Shown: piece by piece, positions 56,117 to 63,891 of the stretch
Layout of the letters: each line of letters opens with the position of its first letter
How positions within the stretch are numbered: position 1 is the stretch's first letter
DNA from: a virus
DNA length: 64,000 nt
Direction: 5' to 3' (one strand)
IMG/VR virus record: IMGVR_UViG_3300030103_003629
Coordinates: 32,462 to 96,461 of that record
Program-made: the position numbers and the translations under genes
The notes under the pieces: generated by a model
Databases searched by the model: none
Told to the model about the DNA's origin: nothing
The model's input: the letters and a program-made list of their open reading frames with translations, nothing else

Positions 56117-57235
56117 ATGGACAAAACAAAAATTCAAGAGATTGCCCTGAAGCAAACTGATAGAGTCAAAAGATGTGGCTTAGGTTTAGCAACAGGTGTA
56201 GGTAAGACTTTACTAGGTCTTAAACATATGGAAAAAGAGTATAGTCCTTTGAAGAAGTATTTAGTAGTAGCTCCTAAGAAAGCTATTATGGAAGAGTGGA
56301 GATCACAGGCAGTCTTATTTAATAAAACTAAAGTGATATCAATTACAGAGTTTACAACTTATAGAAGTTTAAACAAAAAAGATCCTAAAGAATATGATGT
56401 TATTTATCTAGATGAGTGTCATAGTTTATTAGATAGTCATAGGACATTCTTATCTAATTATAATGGTAAGATTTTAGGACTCACTGGTACTCCTCCCAGA
56501 TTTACAAATTCTGAAAAGGGCAGGATGGTACAAGAGTACTGTCCAATTGTTTGGAACTATTTAGCTGATGAAGCTATTGATGATAAAATTCTAAATGATT
56601 ATAAAATAGTTGTACATCATATACAACTTACTTCTAAACCAGTAATACCTGTTACTGCAAAATTTGGAAAATTAAAGTTTAATACTTCTGAAAAGAAAAG
56701 TTATAACTATTGGAATACTAGACTAGATAATGCTTTTACTCCTAAAGAAATAAATATAGCTAGAATTCAAAGAATGAGAGCTTTAAAAGATTTTCCTAGT
56801 AAAGAAAAGTATACTAAGATACTTGCTCATTCTATAGAGAATACTGACAAAGATAAATGTTTAATCTTTGCAAATACTCAAGAGCAAGCTGATAAGTTAT
56901 CAGAGCATAGTTATCATAGTAATAACATTGATTCAGAAGACAATCTTAAACTATTTAAAGAAGGTAAGATCAATAGACTATCTTGTGTATTACAGTTAAG
57001 TGAAGGTGTAAATATACCTAATCTAAAACAAGGAATTATTATGCATGCATATGGTAATGAAAGAAAAGCTAGTCAAAGAATTGGTAGGCTTTTAAGATTA
57101 AATCCTGATGACACATCTATAATTCATATCTTATGTTACAAAGATACTATAGATGAGAAATGGGTAGCAAACGCATTAGAACCTTTTGATAAAGATAAAA
57201 TAATATTCAAAGATTTTAATATAAAAATCTGGTAA
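56117..57235 (+). CDS. Superfamily 2 helicase (DECH box)
   Basis: 372 residues. Walker A ATGVGKT (residues about 27-33), motif Ia VVAPKKAIMEEW, motif II DECH (residues about 98-101), motif III TGTPPRF, and motif VI QRIGRLLRL with the arginine finger. It lacks the extra domains of larger SF2 enzymes. Such helicases in crAss-like phages are placed beside SSB and UDG genes and are thought to remodel replication forks or recombination intermediates. Starts one base after the HNH gene stop. Confidence 0.85.
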   Translation: MDKTKIQEIALKQTDRVKRCGLGLATGVGKTLLGLKHMEKEYSPLKKYLVVAPKKAIMEEWRSQAVLFNKTKVISITEFTTYRSLNKKDPKEYDVIYLDECHSLLDSHRTFLSNYNGKILGLTGTPPRFTNSEKGRMVQEYCPIVWNYLADEAIDDKILNDYKIVVHHIQLTSKPVIPVTAKFGKLKFNTSEKKSYNYWNTRLDNAFTPKEINIARIQRMRALKDFPSKEKYTKILAHSIENTDKDKCLIFANTQEQADKLSEHSYHSNNIDSEDNLKLFKEGKINRLSCVLQLSEGVNIPNLKQGIIMHAYGNERKASQRIGRLLRLNPDDTSIIHILCYKDTIDEKWVANALEPFDKDKIIFKDFNIKIW

Positions 57236-57254
57236 ATTTTTCGTAAATTATAGT

Positions 57255-57515
57255 ATGGAAGAAAAGGTAAGAACACATAAAGTAACACTGTATAATGATG
57301 ATGATCATAGTTTTGAATTCGTAATGGCTTCATTAATAAAGTTTTGTGATCATGATATAAAACAAGCAGAACAGTGTGTATTAATCACTGATGCTACTGG
57401 AAAATGTGATGTCTTTAGTGGAAATTTTGATGAAGTCTTGGAAACTAAGTTAGAATTAGATAACTTAGGACTCAAAGTTGATCTTCATGAAACCATTAAG
57501 AGTGATATGCATTGA
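57255..57515 (+). CDS. clpS: Phage-encoded ClpS (Bacteroidota type)
   Basis: 86 residues. HKVTLYNDDDHSFEFVMASL is the ClpS signature (the NDD and hydrophobic helix that bind N-end-rule degrons), and FCDHDIKQAEQCVLITDATG plus GKCDVFSGNFDEV are the pattern of Bacteroidota ClpS, including the QAEQC and GKCDV stretches. ClpS delivers proteins with destabilising N-termini to ClpAP or ClpCP. Host ClpS usually has about 90-110 residues, so this is nearly full length. It lies in the replication and takeover module, and the next gene starts within its 3' end. It could redirect host proteolysis to degrade host factors, protect phage proteins or inactivate defences. Confidence 0.85.
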   Translation: MEEKVRTHKVTLYNDDDHSFEFVMASLIKFCDHDIKQAEQCVLITDATGKCDVFSGNFDEVLETKLELDNLGLKVDLHETIKSDMH

Positions 57516-57819
57516 TGCCTCTAATAAACCAGAGGAGATTCCAGAAGATTTGTGGGTAAAACAAGATGAAATCTATACAATTAAAGAAGTAGCTAAACTT
57601 GAGATTCAAAACTTTAAGATTGGTTACAAATTTGAAGAAGTAGAGTTAGATGAATCTTGTTTTCCCTATGAGTTTTATGATGCAGACAGATTTATATTTT
57701 TATTAGATGTTAGTATTGCTATGGTATTAGAAGATCTGAGAGATTATGATCCTGATGATAATGGTGATGATGATGAAGATGATACACCTGCAGTAGCAAA
57801 CTTTGAAAGTTTAAATTAA
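57487..57819 (+). CDS. Small acidic protein overlapping clpS (110 residues)
   Basis: The frame opens with a TTG at 57478, but the ATG at 57487 (MKPLRVICIDASNKPEEIPEDLWVKQDEIYTIKEV) is better. It overlaps clpS by 29 bases and ends with DPDDNGDDDEDDTPAVA, a strongly acidic tail. N-terminal part has an SH3-like or small beta-barrel character (WVKQDEIYTIKEVAKLEIQNFKIGYKF). It is often found in crAss-like and related phages, function unknown. Co-translation with ClpS makes a joint role plausible. Confidence 0.55.
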   Translation: MKPLRVICIDASNKPEEIPEDLWVKQDEIYTIKEVAKLEIQNFKIGYKFEEVELDESCFPYEFYDADRFIFLLDVSIAMVLEDLRDYDPDDNGDDDEDDTPAVANFESLN

Positions 57820-57827
57820 TTTTATTT

Positions 57828-58013
57828 ATGAAAAAGTCTAATGATCTAGGCTGCTATCTTATGATAGTTAGCTATATGTATTTACTATTTACACAAGTAT
57901 TTGCCTTGTATTTTTTTTGGGAATATTATAACACTCATTCCTTTTGGAATTCAATAATATTCGGTAGCTTAGTAGCTGAGATCAAAGGATTTTTATTTCC
58001 ATTTTTTATATGA
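57828..58013 (+). CDS. Membrane protein (61 residues)
   Basis: MKKSNDLGCYLMIVSYMYLLF and WNSIIFGSLVAEIKGFLFPFFI give two membrane segments. It overlaps the next gene start by 4 bases (ATGA). Takeover-region membrane proteins like this are common; function unknown. Confidence 0.5.
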   Translation: MKKSNDLGCYLMIVSYMYLLFTQVFALYFFWEYYNTHSFWNSIIFGSLVAEIKGFLFPFFI

Positions 58014-58513
58014 GCAAACAATATTCAATGCTTGATGTAGTACAAGAGTTAAGAAAACTAGTACCAAGTAAAGCAACAAGAAAAAGAGTTTATTTAGATA
58101 GGAGAAACTATCTAATATGTATATTACATTATAAGTTTAAATGTTCTGAAGAATATATTGCAAGTAACCTTGATATTAAGAGATGTTCCGTATCACATTC
58201 TAAAAGACAACCTATATATTTAGTTAAATCAGGTGATCCTTTATTTGAACAGAACACTATACACTTACAAAAAAAATATCCTTTTGATGTACCAGATAAT
58301 GATATGCCAATAGCAAAAGGTAGAGAAAGAACAAAGACAATATTCTTAGATGCAGCTACTCTTAACAGAATACAATTGTTTAGAGAAAAGTATCACGTTG
58401 ATAATAATAGATCAGCACTAAGATTACTTATTGATCTAGGTTTAGATAGAGTTGAAAAAGAAAGTATAACATTTGAAGTATTATGGGATACTAAAAAGAA
58501 AATTAAAAAATGA
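58010..58513 (+). CDS. HTH plus ribbon-helix-helix DNA-binding protein
   Basis: 167 residues. N-terminal half contains a helical segment RRNYLICILHYKFKCSEEYIASNLDIKRCSVSHSKRQP, which resembles the DnaA-C-type HTH (the serine-x-His turn before the recognition helix). The C-terminal half, RERTKTIFLDAATLNRIQLFREKYHVDNNRSALRLLIDLGLDRVEKE, has a ribbon-helix-helix look (short beta strand, helix, helix). Together this suggests a phage repressor or origin-binding protein. Neither fold is certain by eye. Coupled to its neighbours by ATGA overlaps. Confidence 0.6.
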   Translation: MSKQYSMLDVVQELRKLVPSKATRKRVYLDRRNYLICILHYKFKCSEEYIASNLDIKRCSVSHSKRQPIYLVKSGDPLFEQNTIHLQKKYPFDVPDNDMPIAKGRERTKTIFLDAATLNRIQLFREKYHVDNNRSALRLLIDLGLDRVEKESITFEVLWDTKKKIKK

Positions 58514-58584
58514 GTAAGTGGAAAAGAATATTTAGACTAAATGTATTCTGTTATAAAATAAGAATCTATAAGAGAAGAAGATGA
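58510..58584 (+). CDS. 24-residue basic microprotein
   Basis: MSKWKRIFRLNVFCYKIRIY then Lys/Arg. Its start overlaps the previous stop (ATGA) and its stop overlaps the next start (ATGATG), so it is translationally coupled on both sides. Amphipathic and strongly basic. Confidence 0.45.
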   Translation: MSKWKRIFRLNVFCYKIRIYKRRR

Positions 58585-58793
58585 TGAAAGGTAGTATGAT
58601 TTACACAAAAGGATTGGAAGATCAGATTCAAAATTTAAAAACAGAACTTTTAGAAATCAAAAAGAATAAAAAAGAATCTGAATTAGAAATGTATAAGAAA
58701 GCATATTGGGTACTTAAAAACTATATTAAAGATAGTAAAGAAGAAGAAGAAGTACCAGAATATATTAAAGAAATATTAGAACTTGAATTATGA
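58581..58793 (+). CDS. Small helical protein (70 residues)
   Basis: MMKGSMIYTKGLEDQIQNLKTELLEIKKNKKESELEMYKKAYWVLKNYI, mostly a coiled-coil with an acidic end (DSKEEEEVPEYIKEILELEL). It overlaps the microprotein stop. Could be a dimerisation partner in a transcript with the HTH/RHH protein. Confidence 0.5.
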   Translation: MMKGSMIYTKGLEDQIQNLKTELLEIKKNKKESELEMYKKAYWVLKNYIKDSKEEEEVPEYIKEILELEL

Positions 58794-58796
58794 AGT

Positions 58797-59015
58797 ATGG
58801 GAAGAATGAAAGATGTATTTATACAAATGAGAGCAGAGGAGTATGAGGGAGATGTAAACACTTATGTAAAGAAATACGCTGAAGAATTAAATTCTATTAA
58901 GTATTTTTGTACACACTGCGGTAAAACCTGGTCATATAAGCATGATCAAGAAAATGAAGTGTGTCCTGAATGCTTCAGCACAGTAATAGAAACAGTTATA
59001 AAACATGATAGATGA
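58797..59015 (+). CDS. Zinc-ribbon protein (72 residues)
   Basis: An acidic helical N-terminal part (MRAEEYEGDVNTYVKKYAEEL) followed by a rubredoxin-like ribbon: YFCTHCGKTWSYKHDQENEVCPECFST, two CxxC pairs. It overlaps the next gene by ATGA. Zinc ribbons of this type bind nucleic acids or RNA polymerase. Function inferred only. Confidence 0.6.
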   Translation: MGRMKDVFIQMRAEEYEGDVNTYVKKYAEELNSIKYFCTHCGKTWSYKHDQENEVCPECFSTVIETVIKHDR

Positions 59016-59260
59016 AACCAATTGAAGAAGATTTTGAGTACATGGAAGGAACATGGGCTGGTAAAGTATTAATACAGCACTTACATAGTAGTACTTACGG
59101 TACTCTAGATGTAGCAATTGGTGTTAAGAAAACTGTTGTAGAAAAGTTTGAAAAGGAGTTCGGGTATAGTAGAAATATGCCTGAATATAATAGGGATTAT
59201 GCATTTAATCTCGGAATGCTAGATGCATTAAAAGAATATAAAAAGAATCAAGAAGACTGA
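59012..59260 (+). CDS. Small conserved-looking protein (82 residues)
   Basis: MKPIEEDFEYMEGTWAGKVLI, then a helix-rich body with FEKEFGYSRNMPEYNRDYAFNLGMLDALKEYKK. No motif. Tight ATGA overlap with the zinc-ribbon gene. Confidence 0.5.
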   Translation: MKPIEEDFEYMEGTWAGKVLIQHLHSSTYGTLDVAIGVKKTVVEKFEKEFGYSRNMPEYNRDYAFNLGMLDALKEYKKNQED

Positions 59261-59261
59261 T

Positions 59262-59870
59262 ATGGCAAGGTATTATCATAGTCCTAGCATATTTGTTGAT
59301 AACTTAATAAAAGGAAGAATGGGACAATATTTTAAAGCGTTTAATTTAGATAAAGAAGAAGTTGTAAAACCGGATTGGTTAAAACTTATGGAGCATAGCT
59401 ACATAGATAATGAATCTGTCAGTTCTGTAGAAATGTTACTTGTAGAAGGAGGAAGATGGCATAAAGATAGAATAGTATGGGGTGGAGATTATGGAGAGAT
59501 GGACTTGTGGTCAGTACTTTATGAAGATAAAGCTAAAGACTGGGTTGAACTTAAGGGTTTGATTGAAGCAATACCAGACAAGTATAGATATGTCGTTAAC
59601 TATGATACAAAAGAGTATGTAGATAAACAAGATACTACTCCTGACTTTGTTGGATATACTGATGGGTATACTGAAGAAATAGCAATACATCCTATGCCAT
59701 TATTGCTAGCAGATGGAAATGGAAGTGGTGGTGGAGATTATCATGGTAGTGATATGAATTTAGTAGGTAGTTGGAAAGGTAATAGAATTGGTATTCTAGA
59801 GGAAGTTCCAGAAAATTTTACTAAATTAAACTATAAGTTCAAAAGAGCTGGTAGATACGCAGATCATTAA
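59262..59870 (+). CDS. Takeover-region protein (202 residues)
   Basis: MARYYHSPSIFVDNLIKGRMGQYFKAFNLDKEEVVKPDWLKLMEHSYIDNESVSSVEMLLVEGGRWHKDRIVWGGDYGEMDLWSVLYEDKA is an alpha/beta single domain; a Gly-rich GNGSGGGDYHGSDMNLVGSW segment may be a loop near the C-terminus. No known family. One base after the previous gene. Confidence 0.55.
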   Translation: MARYYHSPSIFVDNLIKGRMGQYFKAFNLDKEEVVKPDWLKLMEHSYIDNESVSSVEMLLVEGGRWHKDRIVWGGDYGEMDLWSVLYEDKAKDWVELKGLIEAIPDKYRYVVNYDTKEYVDKQDTTPDFVGYTDGYTEEIAIHPMPLLLADGNGSGGGDYHGSDMNLVGSWKGNRIGILEEVPENFTKLNYKFKRAGRYADH

Positions 59871-59886
59871 TTATAAAATTTAAACC

Positions 59887-60075
59887 ATGCCAAAACAAAT
59901 GTACACGTTTTATATCAAAGGAGATATAAGTCAAGAAGCAATATCTCTTGTTAGTTGTGAAGATAAGGAAGAAGCAATAGAAATTTTTTGTAATCAAAAA
60001 CAATTAACTAGAGATGATTTTTTAGAACTATTTGAAGTATCAGATGAAAATGGAAGTAACCAGGAAGATATCTAA
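59887..60075 (+). CDS. Small protein (62 residues)
   Basis: MPKQMYTFYIKGDISQEAISLVSCEDKEEAIEIFCNQKQLTRDDFLELFEVSDENGSNQEDI: a short beta start then an acidic helical body. It may belong to the same small-protein type as the gene at 53122 (both begin with a strand and then a helix with EEA and I). Function unknown. Confidence 0.5.
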   Translation: MPKQMYTFYIKGDISQEAISLVSCEDKEEAIEIFCNQKQLTRDDFLELFEVSDENGSNQEDI

Positions 60076-60454
60076 CTTCTTAAAAAAGATAATTAAAGAA
60101 CATTTTGAGATAACTAAACACACTGCAAATAAAAATCTTAATTACCTGTGGTTTATGTACTCATCAGGTACAAAGAAAGATAATCTTAAAGATGCCTATA
60201 TGCTAATGTTTTGTGCAGAGCTAGGTATTCTTAAAGAAATGGGTTACATAAGTCATGAGGAAGCAGATAATATAATTAGAATGTTACATTCAGATGATAC
60301 AGACAATCATTTTGTTGCATTTCTAACTGTAAAAACTCTAAGAACTCAAAGAATAAAAGATCATGGAGAGTTTAGTCAACATATTACTGCTTATGATAAA
60401 GTGGTAGCTAACTATGCATTTCATGATTTAAAAATTTTAACTGGAGAAAAATGA
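60044..60454 (+). CDS. Helical protein (about 136 residues)
   Basis: The open frame begins with a TTG at 60032; the ATG at 60044 or 60050 (MEVTRKISNFLKKIIKEHFEITKH) is likelier. Body: LWFMYSSGTKKDNLKDAYMLMFCAELGILKEMGYISHEEADNIIRMLHSDD. Mostly helical. It overlaps the previous gene 3' end by about 30 bases and the next gene by 4 (ATGA). Confidence 0.5.
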   Translation: MKMEVTRKISNFLKKIIKEHFEITKHTANKNLNYLWFMYSSGTKKDNLKDAYMLMFCAELGILKEMGYISHEEADNIIRMLHSDDTDNHFVAFLTVKTLRTQRIKDHGEFSQHITAYDKVVANYAFHDLKILTGEK

Positions 60455-60714
60455 CAGAACAAGAACTAAAAGACTTAGGCTTTGAAAAGGTTAAAGTCTT
60501 AAAGCATATGAGTGGTAATGAGTTTGATTATTACTACTATAATCTAAAAATAGGAAATGTATTACATCTTACAAGTACAGATAGTAAACAAATAGAAGAT
60601 AAAGGTGGTAAGGATGAATGGTTTGTATATCATTATCATTGGGCCAATTGTACTATAAAAGATCCTGAAGATATCAAGGCTCTTAAAGAGATGATTACTT
60701 CCTGGCAAAACTAA
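60451..60714 (+). CDS. Small protein (87 residues)
   Basis: MTEQELKDLGFEKVKVLKHMSGNEFDYYYYNLKIGNVLHLTSTDSKQIEDKGGKDEWFVYHYHWANC, with an aromatic cluster. The pattern (LG-F-x-K ... YYY ... GN-x-LxLxS) is common among short phage early proteins. Function unknown. Confidence 0.5.
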   Translation: MTEQELKDLGFEKVKVLKHMSGNEFDYYYYNLKIGNVLHLTSTDSKQIEDKGGKDEWFVYHYHWANCTIKDPEDIKALKEMITSWQN

Positions 60715-60718
60715 ATTT

Positions 60719-61090
60719 ATGTTAACACTTAAGATGACCAAACACAATGGTAAAATAATTTATAAGAATGACTCAGATAAATTAAGATACCGTTTGTTTG
60801 TAGATAAACTTAAAGAAGGACAAGATTTAGAGTTTTTTGTGGATGTAGTTTCAAAGAAAGCATCAACAGCTCAGATCACAAAAGTCCACACATGTATAAG
60901 ACTATTAGCTGGAGAAGCTGGATACACATTTGATGAAATGAAAAGCATCGTTAAGGAAAAAGCAGGGCTATATATTGAAGGAGAAGAAGACCTTAAGTCT
61001 TTTGCTCACTGCAGTAAAGATGAAATTACTATGGCAATAGAGGTTTGTAATGAAATAGGTAGAGACTTTAATATGGACTTTACTCAGTAG
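60719..61090 (+). CDS. NinB-like recombination protein
   Basis: 123 residues. The body FVDVVSKKASTAQITKVHTCIRLLAGEAGYTFDEMKSIVKEKAGLYIEG, then SFAHCSKDEITMAIEVCNEIGRDFNMDF, follows the layout of NinB-type proteins: an N-terminal strand, a helix with Lys/Gln, the (S/A)..(D/E)(E/Q)M/T helix and an acidic C-terminal helix. NinB assists recombination. Confidence is moderate because NinB-like proteins are short on invariant residues. The end overlaps the convergent gene by 11 bases. Confidence 0.5.
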   Translation: MLTLKMTKHNGKIIYKNDSDKLRYRLFVDKLKEGQDLEFFVDVVSKKASTAQITKVHTCIRLLAGEAGYTFDEMKSIVKEKAGLYIEGEEDLKSFAHCSKDEITMAIEVCNEIGRDFNMDFTQ

Positions 61091-61391
61091 GAGGTACATA
61101 TCCTTCATCACCAGGCTCAAGAATTTCTTTCTCTTCATAGAGATTATTATTTTTACCTTGAATTTCTATTTCTGCAAGTAATAATGTAACAGTATAAAAA
61201 GCTTTTTGAATTTCATCAAGATTTTCATATTTATCTTCCATTATTTTTTTAAGAGCATTTTCTCTTTCTACTTCTTCTTTAGGCATTTGCTTAAATAGAT
61301 ATAAAGAAACATTTTTAACCATTAAATAAAATGCTTTATTAACTTTAATGTCTACTGTAGCATCATTTTTTAATTCTTTAACTTTAATCAT
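61080..61391 (-). CDS. Lone leftward protein in the replication module (103 residues)
   Basis: MIKVKELKNDATVDIKVNKAFYLMVKNVSLYLFKQMPKEEVEREN, helical with an acidic tail (EEKEILEPGDEGYVPPTE). It is the only minus-strand gene in 54-64 kb and is convergent with the NinB-like gene. A near-copy of the late motif lies just upstream (61397-61407). Antisense position between two early genes suggests late expression. No family. Confidence 0.55.
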   Translation of the reverse strand: MIKVKELKNDATVDIKVNKAFYLMVKNVSLYLFKQMPKEEVERENALKKIMEDKYENLDEIQKAFYTVTLLLAEIEIQGKNNNLYEEKEILEPGDEGYVPPTE

Positions 61392-61396
61392 ATAAC

Positions 61397-61407
61397 AAAT
61401 ATACTAA
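61397..61407 (-). promoter_or_regulatory. Weak late promoter motif (site H) for the lone leftward gene
   Basis: The minus strand reads TTAGTATATTT, one base from the consensus TTWGTATATTA, only 5 bases before the ATG at 61391. The short distance would make the transcript almost leaderless. Confidence 0.35.
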
Positions 61408-61408
61408 A

Positions 61409-62122
61409 ATGAAATCAACTATCAATATTGAAGATATAAAAAACAAATTGTATAATAATTTAAAGGCTTCAGGATGGGCCCGCATACTAAAAGGATTTAT
61501 TTACAGTAAAGACTTTGATAATATCATAAAAGAATTAGCTAAACAATCAAGTGAGGGTAAAAGATTTACTCCAACTTTTAAAAATATGTTTAGAGCTTTT
61601 GAAGAATGTCCTTATGATAAACTAAAAGTAATAGTAGTTGGGCAAGATCCATATCCTACACCAGGAGTAGCTGATGGTATTGCATTTTCCTGTAAGAATA
61701 CACCTAACCTGCAACCAAGTATAAGATATATTCTTACTGCTATTAATGATACAGTGTATAATGGTAATGCTACATCTTCTGAACAAGATCTTACAAAATG
61801 GGCTAATCAAGGTATACTATTACTAAACACAGCTCTTACTACAACTGTAAGTAAATCAGGTCAGCATTTTAAAATATGGCAACCCTTTACAGCATATCTT
61901 TTTGATTGGTTAAATTGGCATAACTCAGGAATTGTGTATATTTACATGGGAAGAAAAGCTGAAGACTGGAGAGACTCTGTTTCAGATAATAACTATAAGT
62001 TAATAGTATCACATCCTGCTAGTGCTGCATACACTAAGCAACAAAAATGGGAATGTAATGATGTATTTAATCATACAAATAAAATTATGCATGATTTGTA
62101 TGGAGAAAAAATAATTTGGTAG
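61409..62122 (+). CDS. Uracil-DNA glycosylase (family 1-like)
   Basis: 237 residues. Motif A GQDPYPTPGVADGIAFSCKN includes the catalytic Asp and the Pro-rich loop; ILLLNTALTT is the uracil-binding Asn segment; LIVSHPASAAYTK is the His-containing minor-groove loop. The usual Tyr-His of GQDPYH is Tyr-Pro here, as in several phage UDGs. UDG removes uracil from DNA, and crAss-like phages commonly carry one in the replication module. It is divergent from the leftward gene by 17 bases. Confidence 0.85.
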   Translation: MKSTINIEDIKNKLYNNLKASGWARILKGFIYSKDFDNIIKELAKQSSEGKRFTPTFKNMFRAFEECPYDKLKVIVVGQDPYPTPGVADGIAFSCKNTPNLQPSIRYILTAINDTVYNGNATSSEQDLTKWANQGILLLNTALTTTVSKSGQHFKIWQPFTAYLFDWLNWHNSGIVYIYMGRKAEDWRDSVSDNNYKLIVSHPASAAYTKQQKWECNDVFNHTNKIMHDLYGEKIIW

Positions 62123-62123
62123 C

Positions 62124-62711
62124 ATGGATGAAATATTTAATGTACTCAGGAAATATAAACTAACACCTAATCAATTTTATGTACTTTATAGTATGAAGTA
62201 TAAAGTAAAGACTGAGAATTTTGTAAACATATCTTTAGAATTAACAAGACTAAAGAATGATAAATGGTTAAAAGACACTAATAAATTGACTGATAAAGCA
62301 ATAATAGTTGTACAACAAGTAGAAGAGTTTTTTAAAGCTCAAAAAAAGAAAACATCTGCTAGTTTAATGGGACCAGAATTTATCAAGAAAATTAAGGAAT
62401 ATTCAGAAATTTTTCCTAAATTTAAACTTCCAAGCGGTAAGTATGCTAGAACAAATATCAAGACTTTAGAGAATACATTTAGATGGTTTTTTAATAATTT
62501 TGATTATGAATGGGAAACTATTCTTATAGCAGCAAAAAACTATGTGGAAGAATATGAAATGAATAATTATAAGTATATGAGAACTTCTCAATACTTTGTT
62601 AGAAAACAGAACCAAGATAAAACATATGATTCAGAGTTGGCTGATTATTGTGAAGCATTAATCAATGGAGTAGATGAAAAGAAGAATCATTTTAAAGAAA
62701 GAGTAGTATGA
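62124..62711 (+). CDS. Replication-associated protein (195 residues), possible helicase partner
   Basis: Begins MDEIFNVLRKYKLTPNQFYVLYSMKYKVKTENFVNISLELTRLKND; helical throughout with basic central segment (EEFFKAQKKKTSASLMGPEFIKKIKEYSEIF) and FRWFFNNFDYEWETILIAAKNYVEEY. It starts one base after the UDG stop and is followed closely by the DnaB gene. A loader or primase-partner role is plausible; no motif is diagnostic. Confidence 0.55.
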   Translation: MDEIFNVLRKYKLTPNQFYVLYSMKYKVKTENFVNISLELTRLKNDKWLKDTNKLTDKAIIVVQQVEEFFKAQKKKTSASLMGPEFIKKIKEYSEIFPKFKLPSGKYARTNIKTLENTFRWFFNNFDYEWETILIAAKNYVEEYEMNNYKYMRTSQYFVRKQNQDKTYDSELADYCEALINGVDEKKNHFKERVV

Positions 62712-62899
62712 AATTTTTAAAAAAACCAAAATTAACACTAGCTATAATAGCTATCATAGGAAGCCTATCAGCTTGGGCATTAATTAATCTAGCATTAATT
62801 AAGATAAATCTATTTGAATATTTTGTAATTGAAATAATAATTACAGTATTACATTTACTATACAATAAAGCAAAGAAGGATCTTATTCCTCAATCATAA
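62708..62899 (+). CDS. Small membrane protein (63 residues)
   Basis: Two membrane segments (LTLAIIAIIGSLSAWALINLALI and FVIEIIITVLHLLYN) with a basic N-terminus and C-terminus. ATGA overlap with the preceding gene. Its place between two replication genes is odd; it may anchor replication at the membrane. Confidence 0.5.
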   Translation: MKFLKKPKLTLAIIAIIGSLSAWALINLALIKINLFEYFVIEIIITVLHLLYNKAKKDLIPQS

Positions 62900-62905
62900 T
62901 AATTT

Positions 62906-63889
62906 ATGAGTACGTTATCTGTAGCAGCTTCAACTAAATGGAGCAGTCAAAAGACTGGCTTTATAGATGCCCTTCATTATATGAAAGGCAGAATGGATGG
63001 AAATATAAAGAGTCTCAAAACTCCGTGGCATAAATTTAATGATGCTACTACGGATGGTATTGAGTGGAATACTCTTACGGTTATTGGTGGAAGACCTGGT
63101 TCAGGTAAAACACTAATAGTAGACCAAATAGTTAGAGAATCTTTTGTACTTAATGCAGGTGAAAACTTTAGAGTATTACAATTTCAATTTGAAATGTTAG
63201 CTAGAACAAGTGCTATTAGAGAATATTCTAGTGTACTTAGACAAACATATAAACATTTATGCAGTGCTGATGGAAGTTTGACTCCGGATGAACTGCAGAA
63301 ATGTTATGACTATGCTAAAAAGAAAGTAAAGTATCCTATTGATGTAGTAGAAAGACCGTGTACTGTTGAAGAATTTAAAACAATAGTTCATGATTATATG
63401 AAGCATCATAAAGTAAGAAGAGAAGAGGATGATATTTATACTAAAACTTTAATTACTATTGACCATTCTTTGTTATTCAAAAAAGATGTAAATGAAAGAG
63501 ATAAGTTAGAACAACTAAATAAGCTTGGAGAAGCTTTGACTTATCTTAAAAGATTATATCCTATTTCTTTTATTGTACTAAGTCAATTGAATAGGAACAT
63601 TGATAAGCCGGAAAGAAATGAAGATGGTAAGTATGGTAATTATATTTTAGAATCTGATCTTTTTGGAGCAGATGCTTTATTACAACATGCAGATACTTTG
63701 GTAGGTATTAATAGACCAGCTAAACAAAAGATAAGATATTATGGACCAGAGAAATACGTTATAGATAATGATAAAGTTCTTGTTATGCATTTTCTTAAAT
63801 GTAGAAATGGTGATAATAGATTAAGTTTCTTTAGAGCTGAGTTTGAAAAGATGACTATTAAAGAAATGCTTACACCTTTAACTAAATAA
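62906..63889 (+). CDS. DnaB-like replicative helicase
   Basis: 327 residues. RecA-type core with Walker A GGRPGSGKT, Walker B ITIDHSLL, and a motif FIVLSQLNRNIDKPERNEDGKYG (the SQL-N-R pattern of DnaB motif 4), then GADALLQHADTLVGI. The N-terminal collar domain of full DnaB is shortened to about 45 residues, as in other phage helicases. It unwinds DNA at the fork and sits with UDG and the possible loader gene. Confidence 0.85.
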   Translation: MSTLSVAASTKWSSQKTGFIDALHYMKGRMDGNIKSLKTPWHKFNDATTDGIEWNTLTVIGGRPGSGKTLIVDQIVRESFVLNAGENFRVLQFQFEMLARTSAIREYSSVLRQTYKHLCSADGSLTPDELQKCYDYAKKKVKYPIDVVERPCTVEEFKTIVHDYMKHHKVRREEDDIYTKTLITIDHSLLFKKDVNERDKLEQLNKLGEALTYLKRLYPISFIVLSQLNRNIDKPERNEDGKYGNYILESDLFGADALLQHADTLVGINRPAKQKIRYYGPEKYVIDNDKVLVMHFLKCRNGDNRLSFFRAEFEKMTIKEMLTPLTK

Positions 63890-63891
63890 TT

